A DNA stretch of 64,000 bases, from contig CAJFTO010000014.1 in NCBI GenBank assembly GCA_904419955.1, positions 1 through 64,000 on the forward strand. Reading direction: 5' to 3'. Position 1 is the stretch's first letter. The number at the start of each line of letters is the position of its first letter. Below, piece by piece: positions 9,814 through 18,572 of the stretch. Below the pieces are notes generated by a model. That model had not been told where the DNA came from. It worked only from the letters and a program-made list of their open reading frames with translations, and did not search any database. Both the position numbers and the translations under genes were made by a program. The stretch is from Candidatus Roslinia caecavium (GTDB taxonomy: Bacteria; Bacillota; Clostridia; Monoglobales; Monoglobaceae).

Positions 9814-11829
9814 TTATTGATTAATGTAGTTATAAAAGCCGTTGAGCATTTGAGCCGCCTGCGCTCTCGTAGCCGTAGCCTGAGGAGCAAATGTTCCGTC
9901 GCCCATACCGTTGATTATTCCTATCTCAACCAAGGAATAAACAGCCAGTCTCGCATAGTCTCCGATCTCAGCGTCGTCGCTGAAAGATCCTGTCGACGAC
10001 GGGTTGGGGCTTCCAAGAGCTCTGTAGATGATAACGGCCATATCCTGACGGGTGATGTTCTGACCAACGCCGAACGTGCCGTCCTCAAAACCGGTTATAA
10101 GGCTGTTGTTTGCCGCGGCCGCAACATAAGGCGCGTACCACTCGCCGGCTACAACGTCGCTGAAACTTGAAGTCGCCGATTCGTTTACCGTATATCCCAT
10201 GCACATAACTATCATCTTAGCGAACTGTTCGCGCGTTACGTTATCGTTTGGAGCAAACGTGCCGTCGCCCATACCGTTTATTATTCCAAGGCTTGCAAGG
10301 TGATTTATAGCCTCCTGAGCCCACTCAACGTCGCCCAAGTCGGTGAATCCGGTCGTGGTTCCGGGAGCCGCAGTCGGAGTAGACGTTCCATTGTTTGTGG
10401 TTCCGCTTCCGCCCCAGCCGCCGGTTGTTCCGCCGCCGCTGCTATAGCTGTTAGAAGAAGTGTAGGCTATAACTGTGATTGAGCCTCCTATCGAATAATC
10501 CGCTACTTCGCTCGGAGAGAGCGTCAGCCTGTTGTTGCTGAACATTCCAGAACCGACGTTAGCGCCGTTAACGGTTACTCTGTTTATGTAATATCCGTTG
10601 GTTACCGCGAAGGTTATTATCAGGCTATCTTCTCCGTTAGGTTCGATATTGCTTACAGTAGTATTTGTAGAAGACGAGTTATGGCTAACTAAACCAGAAA
10701 CGCTTACGCTTGATATGCCGTTATTCGTTGTTATGTAGAGATTAAATACCTCGCCGTCGCCGCCTGTCATATCAGATATTTTGTTTTCAACGTCTTCCAT
10801 TGCTTCATCAACGTCCATCTGAGCCGATACGACGGAGATTCTTGCGTTTTCAATAGCCGAAGGCGAGGACGTGTCTGAATCCAAATAGTTCTCAAGGGTC
10901 TCCGCTCTTTCAACCAGGATCTCCAAAGCGTCTTCGGCGTCAGAAATATATCTTCTCAGCTCCGTACGATCTTCGGAAGAATAGTCGGTGTTTGACGCGT
11001 ATCTGTTTTCATACGTGCTGAGTCTGCTTGTAACCACGGTATTTTGCTTTTTAGCTGATTCAAGCACGTCGCTTGCGGTCATAGCTTCAGTTTCTCCCGA
11101 AACTATTATGTTGTATGCCGGCATATCGAAAGTTACAGTGAAATCTTCGCCGAGCGTTTCGCCGCCTGAGATATCGACGTTATCAGCAGCTAATTCAACG
11201 GAACTGATTTCAGCAACTTCAGCCGTAGCTTCGGGTTCTTCTGTGGTCTCCGGCTCTGTTGTAGCTTCCGGCTCCGCCGTAGTCTCCGGTTCTGTCGTAG
11301 CGTCCGGATCCGCCGTTACTTCCGGTTCGGTAGTAGCCTCTGGTGAAGAGGTAGCTTCCGGTTCGTCCGTAGCCTCGGGCGACGAAGTCGCTTCTGCAGG
11401 AGTATAGTAAACGCTTGTGAACTTATATCCGCGCTGCGCCGTGCCCTCAACCGTTATCTCGGTTCCTTCAGGAGCTCTGGTCGGCGAAACTTCGAGGTTC
11501 GCGTTATCGGGATCGTCTACGGTTATTGTGTAGTTCTGACCCGACGGAGCCGAAGTAGCCGTAGGAGCTGAAGTCGCTTCCGGTTCGCTTGTAGCTTCAG
11601 GTTCTGGAGTAGCTTCCGCGTCGGCGGTCGCTTCCGGATCGGTCGTCGCGTCCGGTTCCTGAGTACTTTCAGCCGTTTCTGTCGTCTCTGTTGTTTCTGT
11701 GTTAGCTTCTTCTGCGATAGTCGTTTCGCTATCGCCTGCGCCCGCGTTTTCAGCGAACGCCGACATTGGCAAAGTGAAAACGATCATGCACAGCGCCAGA
11801 AGAAGCGCGATGCTTTTTAAATTTTTCAT
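9814..11829 (-). CDS. SLH-domain surface protein with Glu/Pro/Thr-rich linkers
   Basis: An exported S-layer-type protein of 671 residues. Signal peptide (residues 1-28, LLLALCMIVFTLPMSAFA), then a Thr/Glu/Pro/Ala-rich low-complexity stretch, a bacterial-repeat beta domain (YTITVDDPDNANLEVSP), a second TEPEAT-type linker, a helical region (about 250-350), and a beta domain with a Gly/Ser/Thr-rich tail. Three SLH repeats (about 500-671) close it, each with the ...GIINGMGDGTFAPNDNVTREQ type signature. SLH domains bind pyruvylated secondary cell-wall polymer, so the protein should be held non-covalently on the wall with the N-terminal part exposed. ATG 11829 has GGAGG 7 bases upstream; TTG 11832 is too close to it. 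The gene follows metG by about 50 bases in the same direction and ends at a strong terminator. Ligand or enzymatic role unknown. Confidence 0.85.
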   Translation of the reverse strand: MKNLKSIALLLALCMIVFTLPMSAFAENAGAGDSETTIAEEANTETTETTETAESTQEPDATTDPEATADAEATPEPEATSEPEATSAPTATSAPSGQNYTITVDDPDNANLEVSPTRAPEGTEITVEGTAQRGYKFTSVYYTPAEATSSPEATDEPEATSSPEATTEPEVTADPDATTEPETTAEPEATTEPETTEEPEATAEVAEISSVELAADNVDISGGETLGEDFTVTFDMPAYNIIVSGETEAMTASDVLESAKKQNTVVTSRLSTYENRYASNTDYSSEDRTELRRYISDAEDALEILVERAETLENYLDSDTSSPSAIENARISVVSAQMDVDEAMEDVENKISDMTGGDGEVFNLYITTNNGISSVSVSGLVSHNSSSTNTTVSNIEPNGEDSLIITFAVTNGYYINRVTVNGANVGSGMFSNNRLTLSPSEVADYSIGGSITVIAYTSSNSYSSGGGTTGGWGGSGTTNNGTSTPTAAPGTTTGFTDLGDVEWAQEAINHLASLGIINGMGDGTFAPNDNVTREQFAKMIVMCMGYTVNESATSSFSDVVAGEWYAPYVAAAANNSLITGFEDGTFGVGQNITRQDMAVIIYRALGSPNPSSTGSFSDDAEIGDYARLAVYSLVEIGIINGMGDGTFAPQATATRAQAAQMLNGFYNYINQ

Positions 11830-11880
11830 CAATAATCCTCCATATTATTTATATAATTGATTTAATTTATTTTTTTCATT

Positions 11881-13932
11881 TTAATTTTCTTCCCGGATAA
11901 ACATAGGGAAGAAGTCGACGCGCGGCTCAAGGAACTTGAATTTATGTCCCGGTTCGACGAAGTCGCTTATCTTATCGAAGATTCTGTCCCAGCGCCAGAA
12001 CTCGTCGCTTATGTTCATATAATCAAGCAGCATTTCAGTTCCTTTGGGAGCTACCGGGTGCATAAGAACCATAGCCGTTCTTACCATATGCAAAGTATTG
12101 GTAAGAATTTGATTTCTCAGCTCGCTATGCGTCGGGTCGCCTTCCTTTTCCATTTTATCGGCGACCGCGATATTTTTAGCCCAGTATTTATTGGCGTCTC
12201 TTATATAGCTGTCCATAAGGCTCATGACCGTATGGAATTCAAACTTGTACATCGCGTGTTCGTACTTCAAGATAGTCTCCTTAGAACTGTGGAGAACGTC
12301 TTCCGATACTTCGCCTTCGGGTAGAGCACCGTCGTTGTACTTTTGCAAAGTATAGAAGCAGGAACGCGCTACGCGGTTGAACACGTTTGAGAGCAGTTTG
12401 CCTTCCTTCTGGACCGGGTCTGCGTCTTTTTCGCCCGCGGTCGGGTTGAGCGGCTTCGGCTGGAAGCTCACGCTCTTCATGCTGAGTCCGAGACTCAGGA
12501 AATGCGCCCTTAAATGCTCTGCCGAGTAGTAGTCGAGAAGTTCTTCAGCCATAGGCGGTTTGATATCGCCGCTGCTGCTCGCTTTTTTATTCAAAAACAG
12601 TATATGGTTATTCGCTACCAGCGTCGGAAGCGTGAGCTGTCCGTCCTTTGGCTTGGTCGTAAGGTTATCCTTACCCTGAGTCGCCATAAACATCGCCATT
12701 TCGGCTATGCCGTAGAAGTAGATGTTATCCTGCCCAATGAACTGGTACACCTTGGCGTCCTCGCTCATCCAGTACTTCTTCCATTCGTCGTCCGGCGCGC
12801 CTTGTTGTTTTAAATATGTTTTTGTAAACGATATAGGAGCCCAGAGCGATTCCGGCCATACCCAGATAGTGAGTCCTTCCTCGCCGTCTAAAACGGGAGC
12901 GGGAACGCCCCATTCTATGTTTCCGGTAAGCCTGAACGGAACGAGCGTTTTTCCCGCGCGGAAACGGATCCCGTTTTCGTTCAGGAGATTTTTAGCCGCT
13001 TCGCGATCGTCCAGATTTTTAAATATCAGTGAGAACGAAGTTTTGTTTTCCTCCGTATCAAGCTCGTGCTCGGGAAGCTCCGCTTTAAGTCCTTCGTACG
13101 TCTCGAAGAAATCGTTCTTTACATATAATATAGGCGGAAGCATAAACTCCTTTATGGTGGCGCTGACAAGCGGCCGCACGTCGTCCGATTCTTCAAGCTC
13201 GCCGACGTATTTTTTAAGCAGGTCGCTGAACTTCGTCAGGTCGATATACCAATTTGCAACGTCGCGCATCTCGGGAGTCTCGCCTGTGAGCGTGCTTTTC
13301 GGATCGATGAGGTCGGCGGGCATATACTGATGTCCGAGCGAACACTCGTCGGCGTAAGCTTTGTCCGACTGACACTTATCGACAGGACATTTTCCGACAA
13401 CCTGGCGGCCGTTTAAGAACTGTCCCGCTTTAGCGTCGTAAAACTGGGAAGTTACCAATTTTTCCAGGAATCCATTTTTGTACCAAAGCTCCATCAGCTC
13501 GGCGCTGACCTTAGCGTGGATATCCTTGCTCTCGCCGAGTCCCGAAGCCGCGAACAGGTTCAGGCTTATGTCGTAATCGCTGAGCGTCTGTTTTTGGCTT
13601 TCATGGTTTTGTCTTACGAAGTCCTCGATACTGCCGCTGAATTCGCCGCTCTCTTTAAGCTTGCGATAGCTTTCGACGATCGGCGAGCCGTAACAGTCGG
13701 TGCCGCTGACGAATATGACGTTTTCTTTACCGATCCTGTCTCTCAGGAATCTCGCAAGTACGTCCGCCGGAACGAACACTCCGCCCACGTGCCCGAAGTG
13801 CAGTTTTTTATTGCCGTAGGGCATGCCTCCGGTGATCACCGCGCGTTTCGGAAACGCCGGTCTGGGTATATCGAATACGCTCGCCTTTTTTGGCCTGTTG
13901 TAGCCGTTTCTATCATTTTTCATCGCTGCCAT
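11881..13932 (-). CDS. metG: Methionyl-tRNA synthetase (divergent KMSKS loop)
   Basis: A class I aminoacyl-tRNA synthetase charging tRNA-Met with methionine in the cytoplasm. The Rossmann fold opens with RAVITGGMPYGNKKLHFGHVGG, which contains the HIGH-box equivalent HFGH. A zinc knuckle follows (CPVDKC...DECSLGHQY). The second signature, normally KMSKS, reads FLNKKASSSGD. An alpha-helical anticodon-binding region ends the protein at FFPMFIREEN; no C-terminal OB-fold (EMAP-like) domain is present. ATG 13932 is chosen because AGGAGG (13944-13939) lies 6 bases upstream; an upstream ATG at 13956 would put this site inside the gene. The product is 683 aa. It lies downstream of gltX in the same direction. 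No T-box leader is visible. Confidence 0.88.
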   Translation of the reverse strand: MAAMKNDRNGYNRPKKASVFDIPRPAFPKRAVITGGMPYGNKKLHFGHVGGVFVPADVLARFLRDRIGKENVIFVSGTDCYGSPIVESYRKLKESGEFSGSIEDFVRQNHESQKQTLSDYDISLNLFAASGLGESKDIHAKVSAELMELWYKNGFLEKLVTSQFYDAKAGQFLNGRQVVGKCPVDKCQSDKAYADECSLGHQYMPADLIDPKSTLTGETPEMRDVANWYIDLTKFSDLLKKYVGELEESDDVRPLVSATIKEFMLPPILYVKNDFFETYEGLKAELPEHELDTEENKTSFSLIFKNLDDREAAKNLLNENGIRFRAGKTLVPFRLTGNIEWGVPAPVLDGEEGLTIWVWPESLWAPISFTKTYLKQQGAPDDEWKKYWMSEDAKVYQFIGQDNIYFYGIAEMAMFMATQGKDNLTTKPKDGQLTLPTLVANNHILFLNKKASSSGDIKPPMAEELLDYYSAEHLRAHFLSLGLSMKSVSFQPKPLNPTAGEKDADPVQKEGKLLSNVFNRVARSCFYTLQKYNDGALPEGEVSEDVLHSSKETILKYEHAMYKFEFHTVMSLMDSYIRDANKYWAKNIAVADKMEKEGDPTHSELRNQILTNTLHMVRTAMVLMHPVAPKGTEMLLDYMNISDEFWRWDRIFDKISDFVEPGHKFKFLEPRVDFFPMFIREEN

Positions 13933-14092
13933 TTGCCGCCTCCTGCCAAAGTTCATATGATCTCTATTTTATGGCCAATTTTAATAATACCATATAAATA
14001 TAAATAAATTCTTACGTTTTTATAAATTTAATATTTCATATCAGTTAAAAACGCCGCAGATAACGCCGTTTATTTGTTTTATACCCCATACT

Positions 14093-14119
14093 TGTCAATT
14101 TGGGGAATTATTTCCCCAA
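14093..14119 (-). promoter_or_regulatory. Palindrome and possible -35 element upstream of metG
   Basis: A perfect 8-bp inverted repeat, TTGGGGAA-TTAT-TTCCCCAA (14100-14119), abuts a TTGACA read on the minus strand (14098-14093). The -10 hexamer at the right distance (AAATAA) is poor. The palindrome lacks a T-run, so it is more likely an operator or mRNA hairpin than a terminator. Function unknown. Confidence 0.4.
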
Positions 14120-14207
14120 GGGTTTAAAGATTTGATTCCATCCCTCAAGGCCGCGCGAACGATCGAACCGTTTTATCGGCCGAGCGCGGTATCGGCGGTC
14201 GGGATTT

Positions 14208-15854
14208 CTAATTAAGAGCGTTCTCTATCCGCTTTCTCATTCTGTCCTCGCCTATTATGTGGATGATCTCCCATAGGTCGGGGGAGTTTGTCCTGCCGGT
14301 CAGGGCTACGCGGATAACCGAACTGACGTCGCTTATGCTGCCTTTATACATATCGGGATTCTTTTTGTAATCCTTAGGCTTTACCGCGTATCCAAGCTCG
14401 GCGGTTATATCTCTTACCTTCTGGAACCACGCGGAATTGTCGTCCGAGTAATCGAAGGTTTCCAAATACTTTTCGAGTATTGCCTTTTTGTCCTCGTCCG
14501 AAACATTTTCCGGGAAATCGTCCTCTATTTTAAACGTCTCGTCAAAATAGAAGGAGATGAACTCCGTCGCCTGCTTCCAGTTGGTCAGATCCTTTCTCGG
14601 TCTCGCCGCGTGTCTGCCGACGTCCAGAACTTTTTCGGTATACTCTCTGTCTCTGGTGAACAGCTCGCAGAATTCGGGATTATATTCCTTTAGCCAGTCC
14701 GCAAATTCAGCGTATATATCTTTGACGTCTGTAGCGAGCAAAATGTTCCGGCTTACATCCTCAAATTTCATAATATCAAAGAGCGCGCCCGAATTACTCA
14801 TCTTATCCAAGGTAAATTCAAAGTCGTTCGCGTCCGCGCCGGGGTTCGCGATACGCCACTCCTCGTAGTTTGAGTTAAGCACCGTCAGCAGATATTCCCA
14901 AACCGCCGCGGGCGAATAGCCCTCGGCGCGGTAATATTCGAGACCAAGCTCCGGATCTTTGCGCTTTGAAAGCTTTCTCTTCGTATCGCCGTCCATCTTC
15001 ATAAGCACCGCGGTGTGACAGTAGATAGGACGTTCCCAGCCGAACGTATCGAACAGCTGAACGTGTATCGGCAGAGTAGAGAGCCATTCTTCGCCCCTTA
15101 TAACATGAGTCGTTCTCATCAGGTGGTCGTCTATAACGTGAGCGAAGTGGTATGTGGGTATCCCGTCCGACTTCAGCAGGACGAAATCCTGATAGTTTTC
15201 CGAGACGTTCAGTTCGCCTCTGATCCCGTCGAAGACCTTAACGTGATTCTCTTCTTTTCCGTTTGAACGGAATCTTAAAACGTATTCCTCGCCGGCGTTT
15301 ATCCTTTTCTCGATCTCGTCGTACTCTGCGTCTCTATATTTAGCCCACTTGCCGTAATAGCCGAAGTTCTGTTTTGAGCGCGTCTGTTCCTCGCGCATTT
15401 GGGTCAGTTCCTCCTCGGTGCAGAAGCACGGATAGGCGAGCCCCATCTGAACCAATTTCTTAGCGAAGCATTGATAGATATCTTTTCTCATTCTCTGTCT
15501 GTAAGGCCCGTAGGCGCCGTTGTCGGCGTCCGGATCGGCCGTCGCGCCCTCGTCGAAGCGTATGCCGAAGAAATCCATAGCCGATATAACGAGATCGACC
15601 GCGCCTTCTACTTCGCGTTTCGCGTCGGTGTCTTCTATTCTGAGATAAAAAATACCGCCGCTCTGATGAGCGAGACGTTCGCCGATTATCGCGTTATATA
15701 GGTTACCGAGATGTACGAAACCGGTGGGGCTGGGACCTATTCTCGTAACCTTGGCGCCGCTCGGTAGATCGCGCGGCGGATATTTTTCCTCATAGTATTC
15801 GGGCGTCTTGTCGATATCCCCAAATAACAGTTCAGCGAGCTTATTGTAATCCAT
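14208..15854 (-). CDS. gltX: Glutamyl-tRNA synthetase
   Basis: A class I synthetase charging tRNA-Glu with glutamate (in many Clostridia also tRNA-Gln before amidation). The HIGH-type motif lies in TRIGPSPTGFVHLGNLYNA near the N-terminus, followed by the substrate-binding segment FYLRIEDTDAKREVEGA. The second signature is KRKLSKRKDPE, the KMSKS equivalent. A helical C-terminal anticodon-binding part ends the protein. At 548 residues it is somewhat longer than the usual 480-500. ATG 15854 has AGGAG about 10 bases upstream; an in-frame ATG at 15908 would place that site inside the gene. The gene precedes metG by about 275 bases on the same strand. Confidence 0.93.
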   Translation of the reverse strand: MDYNKLAELLFGDIDKTPEYYEEKYPPRDLPSGAKVTRIGPSPTGFVHLGNLYNAIIGERLAHQSGGIFYLRIEDTDAKREVEGAVDLVISAMDFFGIRFDEGATADPDADNGAYGPYRQRMRKDIYQCFAKKLVQMGLAYPCFCTEEELTQMREEQTRSKQNFGYYGKWAKYRDAEYDEIEKRINAGEEYVLRFRSNGKEENHVKVFDGIRGELNVSENYQDFVLLKSDGIPTYHFAHVIDDHLMRTTHVIRGEEWLSTLPIHVQLFDTFGWERPIYCHTAVLMKMDGDTKRKLSKRKDPELGLEYYRAEGYSPAAVWEYLLTVLNSNYEEWRIANPGADANDFEFTLDKMSNSGALFDIMKFEDVSRNILLATDVKDIYAEFADWLKEYNPEFCELFTRDREYTEKVLDVGRHAARPRKDLTNWKQATEFISFYFDETFKIEDDFPENVSDEDKKAILEKYLETFDYSDDNSAWFQKVRDITAELGYAVKPKDYKKNPDMYKGSISDVSSVIRVALTGRTNSPDLWEIIHIIGEDRMRKRIENALN

Positions 15855-16207
15855 AATAGCGTTTCTCCTAAAAATAAATTCTAAATTGCCGATCTGTTTA
15901 TCTTTCATGTTAATAAACGTTTGTATGACAATTTTTTTAATTTATATATTCTACTATCTTTTTTATAAAAAGTCAATACTCCGCGGCTTTGCGGCGCGTG
16001 AATCTGAGTAGAGGCTTCAAGCCGATATCGAGGAATAATTTGATTTTAGCTATTGTTTTTAGTCGTAATATAAGTTTTTTATTGTATTTTAGCACAAATT
16101 TTATACGTTTATGTTGAAATATTTTTAAGCGGCAATTCCGCAGCTATTGTTAATTAAGCTGCGGAATGTTATGTTGCATTTAAAATATAAATAACAGTTG
16201 ACGTTAT
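15855..16207. other. Intergenic region between anti-sigma gene and gltX
   Basis: AT-rich spacer that must hold the gltX promoter (no confident hexamers found) and, at 16134-16167, a hairpin with arms ATTCCGCAGCT / AGCTGCGGAAT. The hairpin lies about 40 bases downstream of the anti-sigma stop and probably ends that transcript, although its T-tract is weak. No gene seen. Confidence 0.5.
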
Positions 16208-17248
16208 TTAATCGTCAGGCTCCGTAGTTTGCGGCGACGGCGAAGGAGACGGAGAACTCTCAGAATCGTCCGAGTACGTCTCGTCGATGGGAGCCGATCC
16301 GCCTGATGCGGATCCCGGATCCGGCGCGCTTTCGAGAATAGAAGAAGACCCGACCGTTTCCGATTCGGCGGAGCCGGAAGAACTCTGCGCGGAACCGCCG
16401 CCTGAGGAACTTACGGCAGGATCGGAGTCGCCTGAGTTTGAGGATTCAGGAATCGAGCTGCCGGAAAAAATTGAAGAATCGTCGGATGCGGCGCTTGCGC
16501 CGCCGCTCATAACCGGAGGTCCGTAGTCGTCGTACGAGCTTTCAGATTGATCCGACTCGTCCGAGCCGCCGGTTGACGGGGAGGTCGATCCGGACGTTTC
16601 GTAAGCCGACGTATCCGCGGCGCTTTGAGCGCTGTTTTCGGCTTGCGGCCGAGCGTCGTTTTGGCTTGATTGGTCGGCCGAGGAATTAGAAGCGGAGGCC
16701 TGGGCGGCGGAGCCGGAACCCGTTTCGGAATGCGTCGAGCCGTCAGAAGTCGCTGCGGACGAATCGGAAACCGAGGAGCGAGACGCTGGGGAGGAGGCGT
16801 TTAAATCGGGCGTTCGGCCTGCGTCCGACGAACCGGAGGAGTCCTCCGCGCCGTTTTGAAGCCGCGGAGCGGCGTTTGTATCCGGCGCGGCCGCGCCGTC
16901 CGCATTCCGAGCGTTTGTTGAGTCGGAATCCGGTCGCGGATTAATCTCGTCGGGCGTCGACTCGGATTGCGGCAAAGCCGTTTCCGGCGTTTCCGTCTGA
17001 GAAATAGAGTCCGAGGAGGACGGAACGTCTAAAGGTTGCGTTTGATCGAGGTTCATAAAGCTAAAATAGCTCGACGATATGATAACCAGCGCAAGGCACG
17101 CGGCGAGACCTGAGACGCGTTTTATATAAAACATTTTTTGTATTTTTTTGTTTTTGTTGGCGAGCGCTTTGTCCAATATCTTCCGCTTTGATTCGTCCGA
17201 AAGGGTTATTTTGTCCATCGCTTTTTTATAACCGTTATTCAAAGTCAT
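16208..17248 (-). CDS. Putative anti-sigma factor, single-pass, Ser-rich exterior
   Basis: A 346-residue protein coded directly after an ECF sigma factor; its ATG lies inside the last codons of the sigma gene (14-base overlap), implying translational coupling. The N-terminal cytoplasmic part (residues 1-45, MDKITLSDESKRKILDKALANKNKKIQK) is followed by one membrane segment (VSGLAACLALVIISSSYFSF). About 280 extracellular residues follow, almost entirely Ser, Ala, Asp, Glu, Pro and Gly without recognisable domains. Position, overlap and topology are those of an anti-sigma factor, but no zinc-binding HxxxCxxC motif is visible, so the assignment is by context. The low-complexity exterior may sense or contact the cell wall; this is inference. 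Confidence 0.6.
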   Translation of the reverse strand: MTLNNGYKKAMDKITLSDESKRKILDKALANKNKKIQKMFYIKRVSGLAACLALVIISSSYFSFMNLDQTQPLDVPSSSDSISQTETPETALPQSESTPDEINPRPDSDSTNARNADGAAAPDTNAAPRLQNGAEDSSGSSDAGRTPDLNASSPASRSSVSDSSAATSDGSTHSETGSGSAAQASASNSSADQSSQNDARPQAENSAQSAADTSAYETSGSTSPSTGGSDESDQSESSYDDYGPPVMSGGASAASDDSSIFSGSSIPESSNSGDSDPAVSSSGGGSAQSSSGSAESETVGSSSILESAPDPGSASGGSAPIDETYSDDSESSPSPSPSPQTTEPDD

Positions 17249-17723
17249 ATTCCTCCTTTAATATTTTTTTTATCTGAAGCCGCGCTCGATGCAATATCGA
17301 ACGCACAGTAGATTCGCGCTTGCCAATAAAATGAGATATTTCCATTGTTTTGTAGCCCTCGTAGTAGTACAGATGAACGACTATCCTGTATTGCTGAGGC
17401 AGGCTCATGACCGCCTGCATTATAGCGCTGTCGCTGTCGTAACCGTCGCTTTCCGCGCTTTCGGGAATATCGTCTATAGAGCATGTATTTTTGTTCCAAA
17501 ATAGCTTGAGTTTGTTTTTGCAGACGTTTATTGTCGCGCGTATAAACCAAGCTTTTTCGTGTTCGTCGCTTTCAAATGAAAGGTTCTTCTCGAATACTTT
17601 AATAAATACGTCCTGTACCGCGTCCTCTGAATCCGGGATGTTTTTTAGGTATGAAAAGGCGAGCCGCAGACACATGTCTCCGTATTTTTCAATAAGACGT
17701 TCGGCGTAATCGTTTGTAATCAT
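17235..17723 (-). CDS. ECF-type RNA polymerase sigma factor
   Basis: A 162-residue sigma-70 family protein with the two-domain ECF layout. Region 2 is residues 5-70, with RLAFSYLKNIPDSEDAVQDVFIKVFE and HEKAWFIRATINVCKNKLK. After an acidic linker, region 4 carries a helix-turn-helix (MSLPQQYRIVVHLYYYEG, then TMEISHFIGKRESTVRSILHRARLQIKKIL). There is no region 1 or 3. A very strong ribosome binding site (AAAGGAGG) precedes the ATG. It is co-transcribed with the overlapping putative anti-sigma gene. ECF sigmas redirect polymerase to envelope-stress or surface regulons; the target promoters are not identifiable here. Confidence 0.9.
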   Translation of the reverse strand: MITNDYAERLIEKYGDMCLRLAFSYLKNIPDSEDAVQDVFIKVFEKNLSFESDEHEKAWFIRATINVCKNKLKLFWNKNTCSIDDIPESAESDGYDSDSAIMQAVMSLPQQYRIVVHLYYYEGYKTMEISHFIGKRESTVRSILHRARLQIKKILKEEYDFE

Positions 17724-18460
17724 GCCCGGCGACTCCTCCTTTGCAATTATGTAAATCGGCGTCTGAAGCCGAAAAAAATATTTCCGAGGTCGAATTTTTA
17801 TCCGCGGCGTATACCTAAACCGTTCCGAATTTTAATATTATCGGTATTAGGCTGCGTATCAAACATACGCGCGGTTATCGCTGTTATAGCGCGCCGACGG
17901 CAACGACGTTTCTAAAAAGGCGCGCGCCGTACTTTGCGTCGCCTGCGGTATAAACTGCGTTAACGTCGTTTGTAAGCGCTTCGGATATGCGCGCGGGCGC
18001 GAGGCGCGTATTATCGTATAGATCTGAAGCGGCTTTGCCGGGCGCAGATACAATCAATCGTTTTAATTTATTTTAAACAGTAATTCTCTGCGCCAACATA
18101 TATTGTAACGGTCAGACATACGTTGTCAAGAAAAACTTCCTTTAAAATTTGATTTCCTGCGACGTAAAAGTCGAGTTTTGTCCCGCAAGAGCGGAGGAAT
18201 CGTTGCCGCGCTGCTGCTATATGCGGATCTTTCGCGTAGATCGATACGCTCGCCCTTTAGCATAATTCGATATTCGGTATCGTCTATGATTTGAGCGAGC
18301 GCTGCAAACGCTGTGCAAAAGCGTGACGAGCGTTAATTATAGAGAAACAGAGGCGTTTTCTCAACATTGTCTTATTTTTCTGTGGATATGCGTTTTAATA
18401 ACGGGCGTTTTATTTCCTCATTTATAATACAATCAAGTTATGGAAAATGTTGCGGTAATT
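17724..18460. other. Long intergenic region, no gene recognised
   Basis: About 740 bases between the sigma gene start and the MATE terminator. The part at 17820-18060 is rich in GCGC/CGCG runs; the rest is AT-rich. No reading frame has a ribosome binding site or a recognisable protein. One DnaA-box-like TGTGGATAT lies near 18390. The promoter of the sigma operon should lie here, but no sigma-A hexamers were convincing. Confidence 0.5.
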
Positions 18461-18491
18461 AAAAAATAGCATATGTTTTTTACATATGCTA
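18461..18491 (-). terminator. Intrinsic terminator of the MATE gene
   Basis: Perfect 10-bp inverted repeat TAGCATATGT / ACATATGCTA (18467-18491) followed on the minus strand by TTTTTT (18466-18461). Confidence 0.9.
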
Positions 18492-18572
18492 CAAGATGTT
18501 AATACTTGGTTTTTATCTATTTTAACGTAAAATATGACGCGCCGATTTATAGAGCCGGTAGAGCGAGCGTCG

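Noticed and set aside
13933-14207. T-box leader for metG or gltX
   Set aside because: No T-box sequence (GGTGG...ACCGCG) or specifier stem was found upstream of either synthetase.
17859-18053. Minus-strand frame of 64 codons in the long intergenic gap
   Set aside because: No ribosome binding site, Arg-rich random composition, no similarity recognised.
18385-18400. Isolated TGTGGATAT as part of a replication origin
   Set aside because: A single imperfect DnaA box is expected by chance; unlike the cluster at 26081-26195 it has no neighbours.
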